NCBI GenBank assembly: GCA_019637645.1
Contig: JAHBVH010000034.1
Coordinates: 1 to 64,000 of the forward strand
Length of the DNA: 64,000 bases
Direction of reading: 5' to 3'
Origin: Caldilineaceae bacterium
GTDB taxonomy: Bacteria > Chloroflexota > Anaerolineae > Caldilineales > Caldilineaceae
Below the pieces are notes generated by a model, which searched no databases, was not told the DNA's origin, and worked only from the letters and a program-made list of their open reading frames with translations. The translations under genes and the position numbers were made by a program. Position 1 is the stretch's first letter, and the number at the start of each line of letters is the position of its first letter. This document shows positions 22,965 to 30,445 of the stretch, piece after piece.

Positions 22965-23747
22965 TTATTGACCTTCCAATGCGCGCGCCATGCCGTAGCT
23001 ACCGGCCATCAGACCGCCATCAATGGTTAAGGTGGTGCCTGTTACCCAAGCGGCGTCGTCCGAGGCCAAATAAAGAGCACCTTTGGCAATATCTTCGGGC
23101 TGGCCCACCCGCCCTAGCGGATACCAAGCCGCCAACTTCTCTAGAATGTGCGGATCTTGTTCGAGGCGCGTCTGCCAAATGGGAGTCTGAATCGTACCAG
23201 GGCAAATCACGTTGGCCCGAATGTTGGAGGAGCCATATTTCAGCGCCATATTGCGAGTGAGATTGATGACACCGGCTTTGGCCGCGCTATACGCCTCTTC
23301 GCCCAATCCCGTCAAGCCATTGACGGAAGCAATGTTGATGATGGCACCCCGCCGTTGTTCGAGCATGGTCGGCAAGATCGCTTTAGAACAGAGGTAAACG
23401 CTTTTGAGCACAACATTCAGGTTGAGATCCCAAGTTGCTTCATCGAAGGTTAGAATATCATCGCCTTGGGAGATGGCGGCGTTGTTTACCAAAATGTCAA
23501 ACCGGCCAAACCGAGCATACGCAGTCGTTGCCATTTTTTGAATTGCCTGCGCATCGGTTACATCTAGCGCGATGGCAAGCGCGGAACGGCCCAAGGCGGT
23601 TACTTGAGCGGCAGTGGCTTGGGCGCGTTCGGCGACCCGATCGATGACCACAATATGCGCCCCCTCTTGGGCAAAGCAGAGCGCAATCGCCTGGCCAATC
23701 CCAGAGCCACCGCCCGTAATCAAAGCCACTCGATCCTGAAGTCGCAT
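22965..23747 (-). CDS. Short-chain dehydrogenase/reductase (SDR), FabG-like
   Basis: A 260-residue NAD(P)-dependent oxidoreductase of the classical SDR family. The dinucleotide motif TGGGSGIG is at 11-18, NNAAIS near 90, and the catalytic Ser (IINIASVNG) with YSAAK tyrosine and lysine near 140-160. PG (NVICPGTIQTP) and the C-terminal LTIDGGLMAG are typical. Asp after the second strand (IDR) suggests NAD rather than NADP. Substrate unknown. The start at 23747 has AAGGGAAA upstream; the longer reading from 23777 is unlikely. Monocistronic. Confidence 0.92.
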   Translation of the reverse strand: MRLQDRVALITGGGSGIGQAIALCFAQEGAHIVVIDRVAERAQATAAQVTALGRSALAIALDVTDAQAIQKMATTAYARFGRFDILVNNAAISQGDDILTFDEATWDLNLNVVLKSVYLCSKAILPTMLEQRRGAIINIASVNGLTGLGEEAYSAAKAGVINLTRNMALKYGSSNIRANVICPGTIQTPIWQTRLEQDPHILEKLAAWYPLGRVGQPEDIAKGALYLASDDAAWVTGTTLTIDGGLMAGSYGMARALEGQ

Positions 23748-23916
23748 GGAAATTTCCCTTGTTTTAACGCAATTCAAGCGCCTTGCTTCACCAAAGAGCC
23801 AAGCAAGCTAGCCCCTGCCTGAGCCGCCATTGTAGCGCAGAAAGATAGTTCTGCAAAAGTAGCATAGAAGCTAGCGGATAAATGACCGCCACACGATGGC
23901 CCTATACGCTAGGCTG

Positions 23917-23950
23917 ATAATAAAAAACCAGGCTACCATGAGCCTGGTTT
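23917..23950 (-). terminator. Rho-independent terminator after the OB-fold gene
   Basis: On the minus strand AAACCAGGCT and AGCCTGGTTT form a 10-bp stem with a 6-base loop followed by a T-run. It lies 22 bases after the stop of the 23973-24323 gene. Confidence 0.85.
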
Positions 23951-23972
23951 TCTGTCACACAATAAGGGCGGG

Positions 23973-24323
23973 TTAGGCACTGTCAGACAAAAGAGGCCGG
24001 AATTTGTATCCGTAGATGATCTGCCCCTCAGCCCCGTCTTCGCGCAATTTTCGTGTTACCATCTCGACACGCATCCCAATGGCAACCGCAGCGTGATCAA
24101 GGTCGGTTAATTGCGCCGTCACCATGGGCCCTTCGTCTAGTTTCACAAGGGCCACAATATAGGGCTTTTGTTCTTCAAACCCGTGCGGGACATTATACAT
24201 TTTTGTGAAACTGTAGATTTCACCACGCCCGCTTAGGTTACGGGTGAGGGGTGTCACGGGCTTACCCCCCTGTACGATTTCCGGTGCTATTTCCGGTGCT
24301 ACTGTCCCATGTTGGGTACTCAT
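23973..24323 (-). CDS. DUF35-type OB-fold protein (C-terminal half of a split DUF35 pair)
   Basis: A 116-residue protein matching the OB-fold part of DUF35/acyl-CoA-associated proteins: RGEIYSFTKMYNVPHGF, then PYIVALVKLDEGPMVTAQL, and a final GYKFRPLL strand. Such proteins usually carry the zinc ribbon and OB-fold on one chain and partner with thiolase-like enzymes. Here the ribbon is encoded 39 bases upstream as a separate gene. No thiolase lies nearby. It is followed by a strong terminator. Confidence 0.78.
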   Translation of the reverse strand: MSTQHGTVAPEIAPEIVQGGKPVTPLTRNLSGRGEIYSFTKMYNVPHGFEEQKPYIVALVKLDEGPMVTAQLTDLDHAAVAIGMRVEMVTRKLREDGAEGQIIYGYKFRPLLSDSA

Positions 24324-24362
24324 CTTCGCGTTCCGTGTTCTATCCTAGGCCAATCACAACGA

Positions 24363-24599
24363 TCAATCATCGCCCGCTACAGGTGAAGCCGTGTTTTGTG
24401 ACAAATCAAAGACCATAAAATAACGATAGTTGGCGTCATTAGCCCCTTCGTTCGCCCCTTCATTCGTCCTATTGGCGGTATGGGTGCAATGGTGACAATG
24501 TTTACGCGGTGGGAACATGGTTACTTGGCAAGTAGGACACACGGTTCCTTCTAAGCTGTAACGTTGTTTCTTTGTACGCCATATATTCGGAATTGCCAT
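24363..24599 (-). CDS. DUF35-type zinc-ribbon protein (N-terminal half of a split DUF35 pair)
   Basis: A 78-residue protein with the rubredoxin-like ribbon of DUF35: Cys21-x2-Cys24 and Cys35-x2-Cys38 (GTVCPTC, KHCHHC), preceded by the helix IPNIWRTKKQRYSLEG. After residue 42 it has a low-complexity NEGANEGAND stretch and an acidic end, not an OB-fold. GAGGATAA precedes the ATG at 24599. It probably pairs with the OB-fold product of the next gene. Confidence 0.75.
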   Translation of the reverse strand: MAIPNIWRTKKQRYSLEGTVCPTCQVTMFPPRKHCHHCTHTANRTNEGANEGANDANYRYFMVFDLSQNTASPVAGDD

Positions 24600-25027
24600 A
24601 ATGATTATTATCCTCTACATAAATGCTTATGTAAATTAGTAGACTTACGCTAGCTGGCGAAGTAAGGATAAGCTAAACGAAATCCTCTGCTAGCCAATGC
24701 AGAGCAACCTAAGAAGTCGCTAAGCGCTCTTTGCGGTAGAAGCTTCTACAAACAATGATTTTACCTTGAACAAGCTACGCTTCATGGTTACCATCATAAC
24801 AGATTAAGGCTTTCAAAGACTACCGATAGCATGCTTTTCGGGAATTGAGAGCTTTTGGCAGTTCATTTCTGGCAATTGACGTTGATATTTTCAACAAACT
24901 ATAGCATTATTTTGAGCTGTAGGATAGCGGACATTTGCTGCAATCCCCCGTAAAGTACAGGTAAGGTGTTGTAGTCGGATAGGAATGCGACTACAAATCC
25001 AGGCTAGATAGTGATGGGAAAATTCGC
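24600..25027. other. Intergenic region, no gene seen
   Basis: 428 bases without a convincing coding frame. CGATAGCATGCTTTT followed by GCTTTTGGCA (about 24824-24860) resembles sequence upstream of dps (about 21946-21990). A small stem (ATGGTTACCAT) lies near 24784. It probably contains the promoter of the split DUF35 pair. Confidence 0.5.
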
Positions 25028-27502
25028 CTATTTGACTGTTTGGGCACGCCGTCGACGAACCAACCAGCGTCCAGCCAGCAGCCATAGGCCAAGCGTCGCC
25101 GCAGCAAAAGCCCCCAACCCCCACCGCCAGCTTGTCGGTGCAAAGGTGAGGAAGACGGTTGATTGTCCTGACGGAACCGGCACGCCCCGGAGGCTGCTAT
25201 TGACTTGGAGAACAGGTACACGCTGCTCATCCACGGTTGCACGCCAACCTGGATACCAGATTTCACTAAGCACCAGTAAGGCTGGCGCGCTGGCATTGAC
25301 AGTGAGCGCGATAGAATTACTCCCATACTGGGTAATAGCAACTTGCTCAGCACCGGTTGCTGGCAGCAGCGTAGGCAGTGGCGCTTGGGTCGTCACCACG
25401 GCCTGTTGGCGTGGATCAAAGGTCGGTTCTTGAAGGCGCGCCAGCGCTTGGGCTGGCGTTGGGGCAGTCTCGGCTTGATGGACAAGCCATGCCCGCGGCA
25501 AGGTTGTTAGATTCTGATAAACCGCGAGAGCTCCCGGTGCGTCAAACGCAAGGGTAAATTTGCCTTCTGGCAGCGGCGTGCCATCTTTTACAATGACATA
25601 CCCCACATTGAGCATGTCATAGAGCAGTGTCTGTCGCCCCCCCAACGCCGACCAGAAGGTCTGCCAATGCGCGAGCATTAAAGGATTCGCAATCCCACCC
25701 ACATCTTGTAAACCGACCAAGGCGGCTGTATCGGGCTGCCAAAGGTCGGCAATATCAGTTAAGGTGTCGATCCGCGTAGGCAGCGCGTCCTGCTGCAGAA
25801 AGGCGACGATTTCGGAATGGGCAAACCCTTCCGTAGGATCGCGCGGACTAATGTCGGTATAGGCACCGGTGGCCGATAGATCAAAAAAGAGCAAGGCCAC
25901 CAAGGCTAGGGCCTGACCACGGCGGCTCAACCAACCGGCGCGCGCACTAACCAGCACGCCCCAAAGCCCCAGCCAAAAGAGGGTTGCCAACGTCAAGGCC
26001 AGGGCAGCGACCGAAGCACGTAAAAAGGCTGTCTCGTTCGCTTGCGTCAAGAGCAGGGCCAAGTAGAGTAGGGGCAGAACCACGCCCAAGAGGATCTGTG
26101 CGCCCCGCTGTAACAGCTGTCGATAGGCTTGCCACAGAAGTTGCATGCTAGCCCTTTTGGCAAGCATCAAGCCCACCACCTCTACGCCAACCGCGCCCAG
26201 CACCGCGACGCTAAAGGTCCAAAGGACCAACGCGCGCGCCGGTGCCCGGAACTGACCAAAGAGCGGCACCAAGGCTGCCAACCAGCCGTGGGCCAGGGCA
26301 TAGATACCCAGCGCCGTTGCCACCCCAAAGAGCGCCAGCCCCAGCCAAGGCAGCAAGCGCCGTCGCACCCTGTTGTTAGCCGTCGCCCCATAGAGCGCGG
26401 CAATGGCTAATAATAGGGTTGCCACACCGGCATAAGGAGTCTCGACGCGCGCCCACAAGCTCCAGTGCAACGCTGGCCCACGACCAAAAAAGCTGGGCGT
26501 GAGTACCCCAATGAGTTGCGTCGGTGCCAAGGAAAAATCTACCGTATCTTGATAGGTAAAGGTGCTCCGCTCGGTGAAGCGGGTTAACTCGAATGCCGGT
26601 AACAAAATGGGCGCGGCCAGGAGGGCCGCCACACCAGAAAAGAAGAGGAGATAGGGCAGCAGTGCCAGAACCGTTGCCAGTGACGTTGTACCATAGGAAC
26701 GAGCCACAGACTTGGCGGCCTGCTCTTCCCACCCTTCGCCAAGTCCATAGCCGATGGTATAGATTGCCACCGCTATCGCCACATAGAAACTACTCTGGGC
26801 ATGACCGGCATAGGTCGAAAGGGCAAAAAGAAGCGCAGCAACCGCAGCCCAACCATAGCTTTGCTGGCGTAGCGCCCGATGATAAGCGGCGAGCGTCCAC
26901 GGAAGCCAACTCAAGACGGCGATGAGATTCAAATTGCCGAGGTGGATCAGCAGTGGGTCGCTAAACTGAAACGCGATCGCGCCAAAGAGCGCGGCTGGAC
27001 GCGAGAGCACATGGCCGGGTCGCCATTGCCAAGTACGCAGCAAAATGTACATGCCCAGCCCAGCCCAATACAGATGCCCAATACTAAGCCACTGCATAAC
27101 GGAATAGGGAAAATCCGGCCAGAGTAGGAATAAGAGCAAATTAGGCAGGTAGAGAAAACCGGCTTGAATATCCCCAATAAACGGCGCGCCGCCATAGAGA
27201 TGGGGATTCCACAGCGGCAGCGTCCACTGCTGCAATTGGGCGGCGGCGAAGCGATAGGTTGGGTAGAGAAAGCTAACTAGGTCCCCCCCATCGGCAGGCT
27301 GAAAGACATCGCCACTGAGGGTGCGCCAGAAAAAGCCCAGGGTGAGCAGCCACAAGAGCCCCCCAGCCAGCCAGTCATTGGCCGCGAGCCAGGTCGGTTG
27401 GCGACGCTGGGCGCGCCAGCGCAACCAAAAGAAGGGCGTTAGCCAGCCAAGAGCCACAACAAGCCAAACGAATGGGGTCGAGAGCAACAACACCGCAATC
27501 AC
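25028..27502 (-). CDS. YfhO-family multi-spanning membrane protein
   Basis: An 824-residue integral membrane protein with about a dozen hydrophobic segments over residues 1-560 and a soluble C-terminal domain before a last segment and a basic end (VRRRRAQTVK). The N-terminal signature FQPADGGDLVSFLYP, then LWNPHLYGGAPFIGDIQAGFLYLPN, is typical of YfhO/GT-C-like proteins. These are linked to cell-envelope glycosylation in Firmicutes. It starts at a GTG (27502) with only a weak ribosome site. Glycolipid or teichoic-acid-like glycosylation is possible; the substrate is unknown. Confidence 0.85.
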   Translation of the reverse strand: MIAVLLLSTPFVWLVVALGWLTPFFWLRWRAQRRQPTWLAANDWLAGGLLWLLTLGFFWRTLSGDVFQPADGGDLVSFLYPTYRFAAAQLQQWTLPLWNPHLYGGAPFIGDIQAGFLYLPNLLLFLLWPDFPYSVMQWLSIGHLYWAGLGMYILLRTWQWRPGHVLSRPAALFGAIAFQFSDPLLIHLGNLNLIAVLSWLPWTLAAYHRALRQQSYGWAAVAALLFALSTYAGHAQSSFYVAIAVAIYTIGYGLGEGWEEQAAKSVARSYGTTSLATVLALLPYLLFFSGVAALLAAPILLPAFELTRFTERSTFTYQDTVDFSLAPTQLIGVLTPSFFGRGPALHWSLWARVETPYAGVATLLLAIAALYGATANNRVRRRLLPWLGLALFGVATALGIYALAHGWLAALVPLFGQFRAPARALVLWTFSVAVLGAVGVEVVGLMLAKRASMQLLWQAYRQLLQRGAQILLGVVLPLLYLALLLTQANETAFLRASVAALALTLATLFWLGLWGVLVSARAGWLSRRGQALALVALLFFDLSATGAYTDISPRDPTEGFAHSEIVAFLQQDALPTRIDTLTDIADLWQPDTAALVGLQDVGGIANPLMLAHWQTFWSALGGRQTLLYDMLNVGYVIVKDGTPLPEGKFTLAFDAPGALAVYQNLTTLPRAWLVHQAETAPTPAQALARLQEPTFDPRQQAVVTTQAPLPTLLPATGAEQVAITQYGSNSIALTVNASAPALLVLSEIWYPGWRATVDEQRVPVLQVNSSLRGVPVPSGQSTVFLTFAPTSWRWGLGAFAAATLGLWLLAGRWLVRRRRAQTVK

Positions 27503-27643
27503 TTTCTTTGCATCAAGGTTTCTGTAAATGACCGCGCCCGATCTACAATCAGGGACCGTGCATTGAGTTCAGATTCTAATTCCATCAAGCTATGCAGTAT
27601 ACAATCCCGCAGAGCACCACGCAAGCAACCTGCGGTACAATCA

Positions 27644-27708
27644 AACGTACTGTCAAAACGTACTGTCAAAACGTACTGTCAAAACGTACTGTCAAAACGT
27701 ACTGTCAA
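27644..27708. repeat. Five perfect tandem copies of a 13-bp unit
   Basis: AACGTACTGTCAA is repeated five times without change, 36 bases upstream of the cytochrome b5 gene and 141 bases upstream of the divergent yfhO-like gene. The minus strand of each unit begins TTGACA, a perfect -35 hexamer, but no matching -10 was found. It could be an iteron-like regulator-binding array. Confidence 0.9.
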
Positions 27709-27744
27709 AACCCATAATCAAAACAACGAGAGCATCGACCGGCT

Positions 27745-28008
27745 ATGAGTGAAAGTTCCGAACGGGAATTTACTGAACAACAGTTACGCCGCTACACAGG
27801 TGAACGGGGCTATCCTATGTATATTGCCTATGCGGGCGTTGTCTATGATGTAACCAATTGTCCAAAGTGGCGGCGGGGCATCCATGAAAATCAGCATTGG
27901 CCGGGCCAAGATCTGACCAGTGAACTAGGCGACGCGCCCCATACCGCCTCGGTTTTTGACCATCCTTGTGTCAAGCGCGTAGGGCGGTTGCGCGGAGACG
28001 CGCCATGA
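27745..28008 (+). CDS. Cytochrome b5-like heme-binding protein
   Basis: An 87-residue soluble protein of the bacterial cytochrome b5/steroid-binding family, likely an electron carrier or heme-binding module. It shows FTEQQLRRYTG, YIAYAGVVYDVTNCPKW, HWPGQDLTSE and DAPH; His51 and His66 are the probable heme ligands. No signal peptide. Its stop overlaps the start of the next gene (ATGA). It lies just downstream of the 13-bp repeat array, which may control it. Confidence 0.85.
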   Translation: MSESSEREFTEQQLRRYTGERGYPMYIAYAGVVYDVTNCPKWRRGIHENQHWPGQDLTSELGDAPHTASVFDHPCVKRVGRLRGDAP

Positions 28009-28370
28009 TCACCACCATCCACCATGTCCAGATCACCGTTCCCCGCCACGCCGAGAAGACAGCGCGCGCCTTCTACTGCGATCTACTTGGCTTGCCGGAG
28101 CTTGAAAAACCGGCAGCGCTCGCCGCACGCGGCGGTTTTTGGGTACAGGTCGGCCCGTTGCAACTTCATATCGGGACCGAAGAGGGCGTGGATCGCGCCG
28201 CGACCAAAGCCCATGTCGCCTATCTGGTCACTGATCTAGCGCTCTGGCGAACGCGCTTGGCAACCCACGGCATTACGATCTTAGAAAGTATCCCTATCCC
28301 AGGCTATGATCGCTTCGAATGTCGCGATCCATTTGACAATCGTCTTGAATTTATCCAGGCTATCGGCTAA
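28005..28370 (+). CDS. VOC-superfamily (glyoxalase/dioxygenase fold) protein
   Basis: A 121-residue protein with two beta-alpha-beta-beta-beta modules: TIHHVQITVPRHAEKTARAF then YCDLLGLPE in the first; HVAYLVTDLALWRTRL and FECRDPFDNRLEFIQ in the second. His5 and a Glu near the C-terminus (RLEF) fit the metal-binding positions, as does His in QLHIG. Substrate unknown. The ATG at 28005 overlaps the cytochrome b5 stop, implying coupled translation. Confidence 0.85.
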   Translation: MITTIHHVQITVPRHAEKTARAFYCDLLGLPELEKPAALAARGGFWVQVGPLQLHIGTEEGVDRAATKAHVAYLVTDLALWRTRLATHGITILESIPIPGYDRFECRDPFDNRLEFIQAIG

Positions 28371-28547
28371 AATAAAAGCATGCGGTCTTGCGCGCCCGAT
28401 GTAACGCTTTGCCCTGAACACGTGCGCCTGAACACGTTCGTAGAAACAACAGGACGAAACAACTTGGTGCAATCAAGCCAAGCGAGCGTTGCACAGCAAC
28501 CAGTTACGCGTATCTGAAAGACTAGGAGCATCGACGAGGAGCATCCG

Positions 28548-28922
28548 ATGAAGAGTTTCTTAAAGTTTGTCGCTGTCGTAGCGATTCTTGGTGGTATTCT
28601 CTATGCCCTCAAGACCATTCTGGCACCGACAGAGAACGAAAACACGAGTGGCGTTCTGCCCAAAGAGCCGGTCAAATCGTTAGATGAAGCCCCGCTCGGT
28701 GGTGAAATCAGCCAAGAATTACTAAAAATTTTGGTTTGCCCAGAAGACAAAGGCCCGTTAGAATTGGTAGAGGGTGGCAAATTCTTGTTGAATCCGCGCA
28801 ATGGCTATAAATACCCCATTCGCAACGGGATTCCGGTCATGCTGATCGAAGAGGGCAAGAAATATCGCGATGGTGCATCTGCCAATGGCACCGGGGAACG
28901 CGCCAAAGTTGCGGATAGCTAA
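28548..28922 (+). CDS. Membrane-anchored Trm112/UPF0434-like protein
   Basis: A 124-residue protein with one N-terminal membrane segment (about 5-25), an acidic linker, and a Trm112p-like domain at about 55-105: ELLKILVCPEDKGPLEL, then LLNPRNGYKYPIRNGIPVML. Usual bacterial relatives (YcaR type) are free, about 60 residues, and often carry CPxC. Here only Cys64 remains, so zinc binding is doubtful. GGAG precedes the start. Trm112 proteins activate methyltransferases; no such partner is adjacent. Confidence 0.82.
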   Translation: MKSFLKFVAVVAILGGILYALKTILAPTENENTSGVLPKEPVKSLDEAPLGGEISQELLKILVCPEDKGPLELVEGGKFLLNPRNGYKYPIRNGIPVMLIEEGKKYRDGASANGTGERAKVADS

Positions 28923-29003
28923 ATCACCGCCCAATCCAATTACCCAAACTAGGGACAAATTTAGCATCGCCGATCCTGCCGGTTATAACCAAGTTGTGAT
29001 GTC

Positions 29004-30224
29004 GTGAACAGATCTCTCCGTTTTGGCATTGATACCCTGTTGACCCATTCCTTGCCAGCCTTACAAGGGCTACGCGTCGGTCTGGTCACCAATGACGTTG
29101 CCACAACGGCCTTTTCGTCGCGCCCGCTCACCCCCGTCCGCCAAGCCCTGCAGGCGGCAGGCGTACACCTTTGTGCGCTCTTTTCCCCCGAACATGGTAT
29201 GGGTGCGAGTGCAGTCGATGGCGCGGTTGTCGAAGATAGCCGCGACAGCCTGACAAGATTACCGGTTTATAGCCTCTATGGTGACACTTATCGGCCAACC
29301 GCAACAATGTTAGCTGATCTGGATCTGCTTTTGTTTGACATCCCCGATATTGGCGCACGCTTCTACACCTATATTTGGACCCTTTCCTATGTCATGGAAG
29401 CTTGTGCCGAGGTGGGGCTTCCCCTATGGATCTTAGATCGCCCGAATCCCCTTGGTGGTCAGTTGACACAGGTGGAAGGCCCCGAGTTGGATGAGGCAAA
29501 CCTAGCGAGCTTTGTCGGGCGGTGGCAGATGCCCATTCGCCACAGCCTGACCATCGGCGAGTTGGCCCGCTATTGGAATGGGGAACGACAACTCGGGGTT
29601 GACCTCACCGTGGTGCCGGTCGCAGGCTGGCAACGCGCCCAACAGTGGTCGGCGCTGGGCCTACCCTTTATCCCAACCTCCCCCTCCATGCCAAGCTATG
29701 AGACCGTCTGCCTCTATCCCGGCACCTGTTTATTCGAGGGGACCAACATCAGCGAAGGACGGGGTACGAGTACCCCTTTTCGTAGCGTTGGTGCGCCTTG
29801 GCTCGACGCCGACGCCGTCGTCGCGCGCTTTAACCAACAGCAGTTATCCGGCGTCGTTGCCCGGGCCGTACAATTCACCCCCACGAGCAACAAATATCAT
29901 GACCAACTCTGTCATGGCGTTATGTTGCATGTCACGGACGAAGAGACCCTACGCCCTGTAGCGGCTGGGCTTTGGCTCGTCGCGATCATCCAACAACAAC
30001 ACCCCCAGACCTTTACATGGCTGCCTTATCCAACCGCGGCCAGTGGCCCTGGCTATGGCCACTTTGACCGTCTCATTGGTAGCCTAACCCTCCGTGAAGC
30101 GTTAAGCAAAAAGGTAAGCGAAGCGTCAAGCCAGATCAGCCATGAACTTGGTGCGGCCATTCAGCAGTGGACCCAAAGTGGTTCATGGGCCACGCGCGTA
30201 CAGCCATATTTATTGTACCATTAA
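29004..30224 (+). CDS. DUF1343 family protein, NamZ-like exo-beta-N-acetylmuramidase
   Basis: A 406-residue protein of the DUF1343/NamZ family, which includes exo-acting muramidases that recover MurNAc from peptidoglycan fragments. Family blocks: RFGIDTLL, LRVGLVTNDVATT, LFSPEHGMGASAVDG, LLLFDIPDIGARFYTYIWT, WILDRPNPLGG, and CLYPGTCLFEGTNISEGRGT. It starts at a GTG (29004). Many family members are exported; here there is no signal peptide, suggesting cytoplasmic recycling. Confidence 0.9.
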   Translation: MNRSLRFGIDTLLTHSLPALQGLRVGLVTNDVATTAFSSRPLTPVRQALQAAGVHLCALFSPEHGMGASAVDGAVVEDSRDSLTRLPVYSLYGDTYRPTATMLADLDLLLFDIPDIGARFYTYIWTLSYVMEACAEVGLPLWILDRPNPLGGQLTQVEGPELDEANLASFVGRWQMPIRHSLTIGELARYWNGERQLGVDLTVVPVAGWQRAQQWSALGLPFIPTSPSMPSYETVCLYPGTCLFEGTNISEGRGTSTPFRSVGAPWLDADAVVARFNQQQLSGVVARAVQFTPTSNKYHDQLCHGVMLHVTDEETLRPVAAGLWLVAIIQQQHPQTFTWLPYPTAASGPGYGHFDRLIGSLTLREALSKKVSEASSQISHELGAAIQQWTQSGSWATRVQPYLLYH

Positions 30225-30360
30225 ATCGATTTGGCTTTACACACAAATTCGTGTAGACTATCTTGCCGACAGTGCCGTTGCTTTCTCAGCGCGCTGCGGA
30301 CAAGCAAACCAATTCCAAAATTAACTTTCATTTTAATGGCGGATGGCCAGTGGCATATAG

Positions 30361-30382
30361 CAGGTGGCAAATTTGCTACCTG
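30361..30382. promoter_or_regulatory. 22-bp palindrome upstream of the chaperonin-like gene
   Basis: CAGGTGGCAAA and TTTGCTACCTG are inverted repeats with one G-T pair and no loop, 63 bases before the ATG. It resembles a repressor operator. It does not match the CIRCE heat-shock element (TTAGCACTC-N9-GAGTGCTAA). Confidence 0.45.
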
Positions 30383-30445
30383 TGACCGTGCTGCTTTCCA
30401 CCTGGCTCTGTGCCATCAGTAGCGAAAATAAACCGTTGAACGCAT

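Noticed and set aside
27644..27708. Possible short CRISPR array
   Set aside because: Units are 13 bp, perfectly abutting, with no spacers and no cas genes.
30225..30445. CIRCE heat-shock element before the chaperonin-like gene
   Set aside because: The palindrome found there (30361-30382) does not match the CIRCE arms or spacing.
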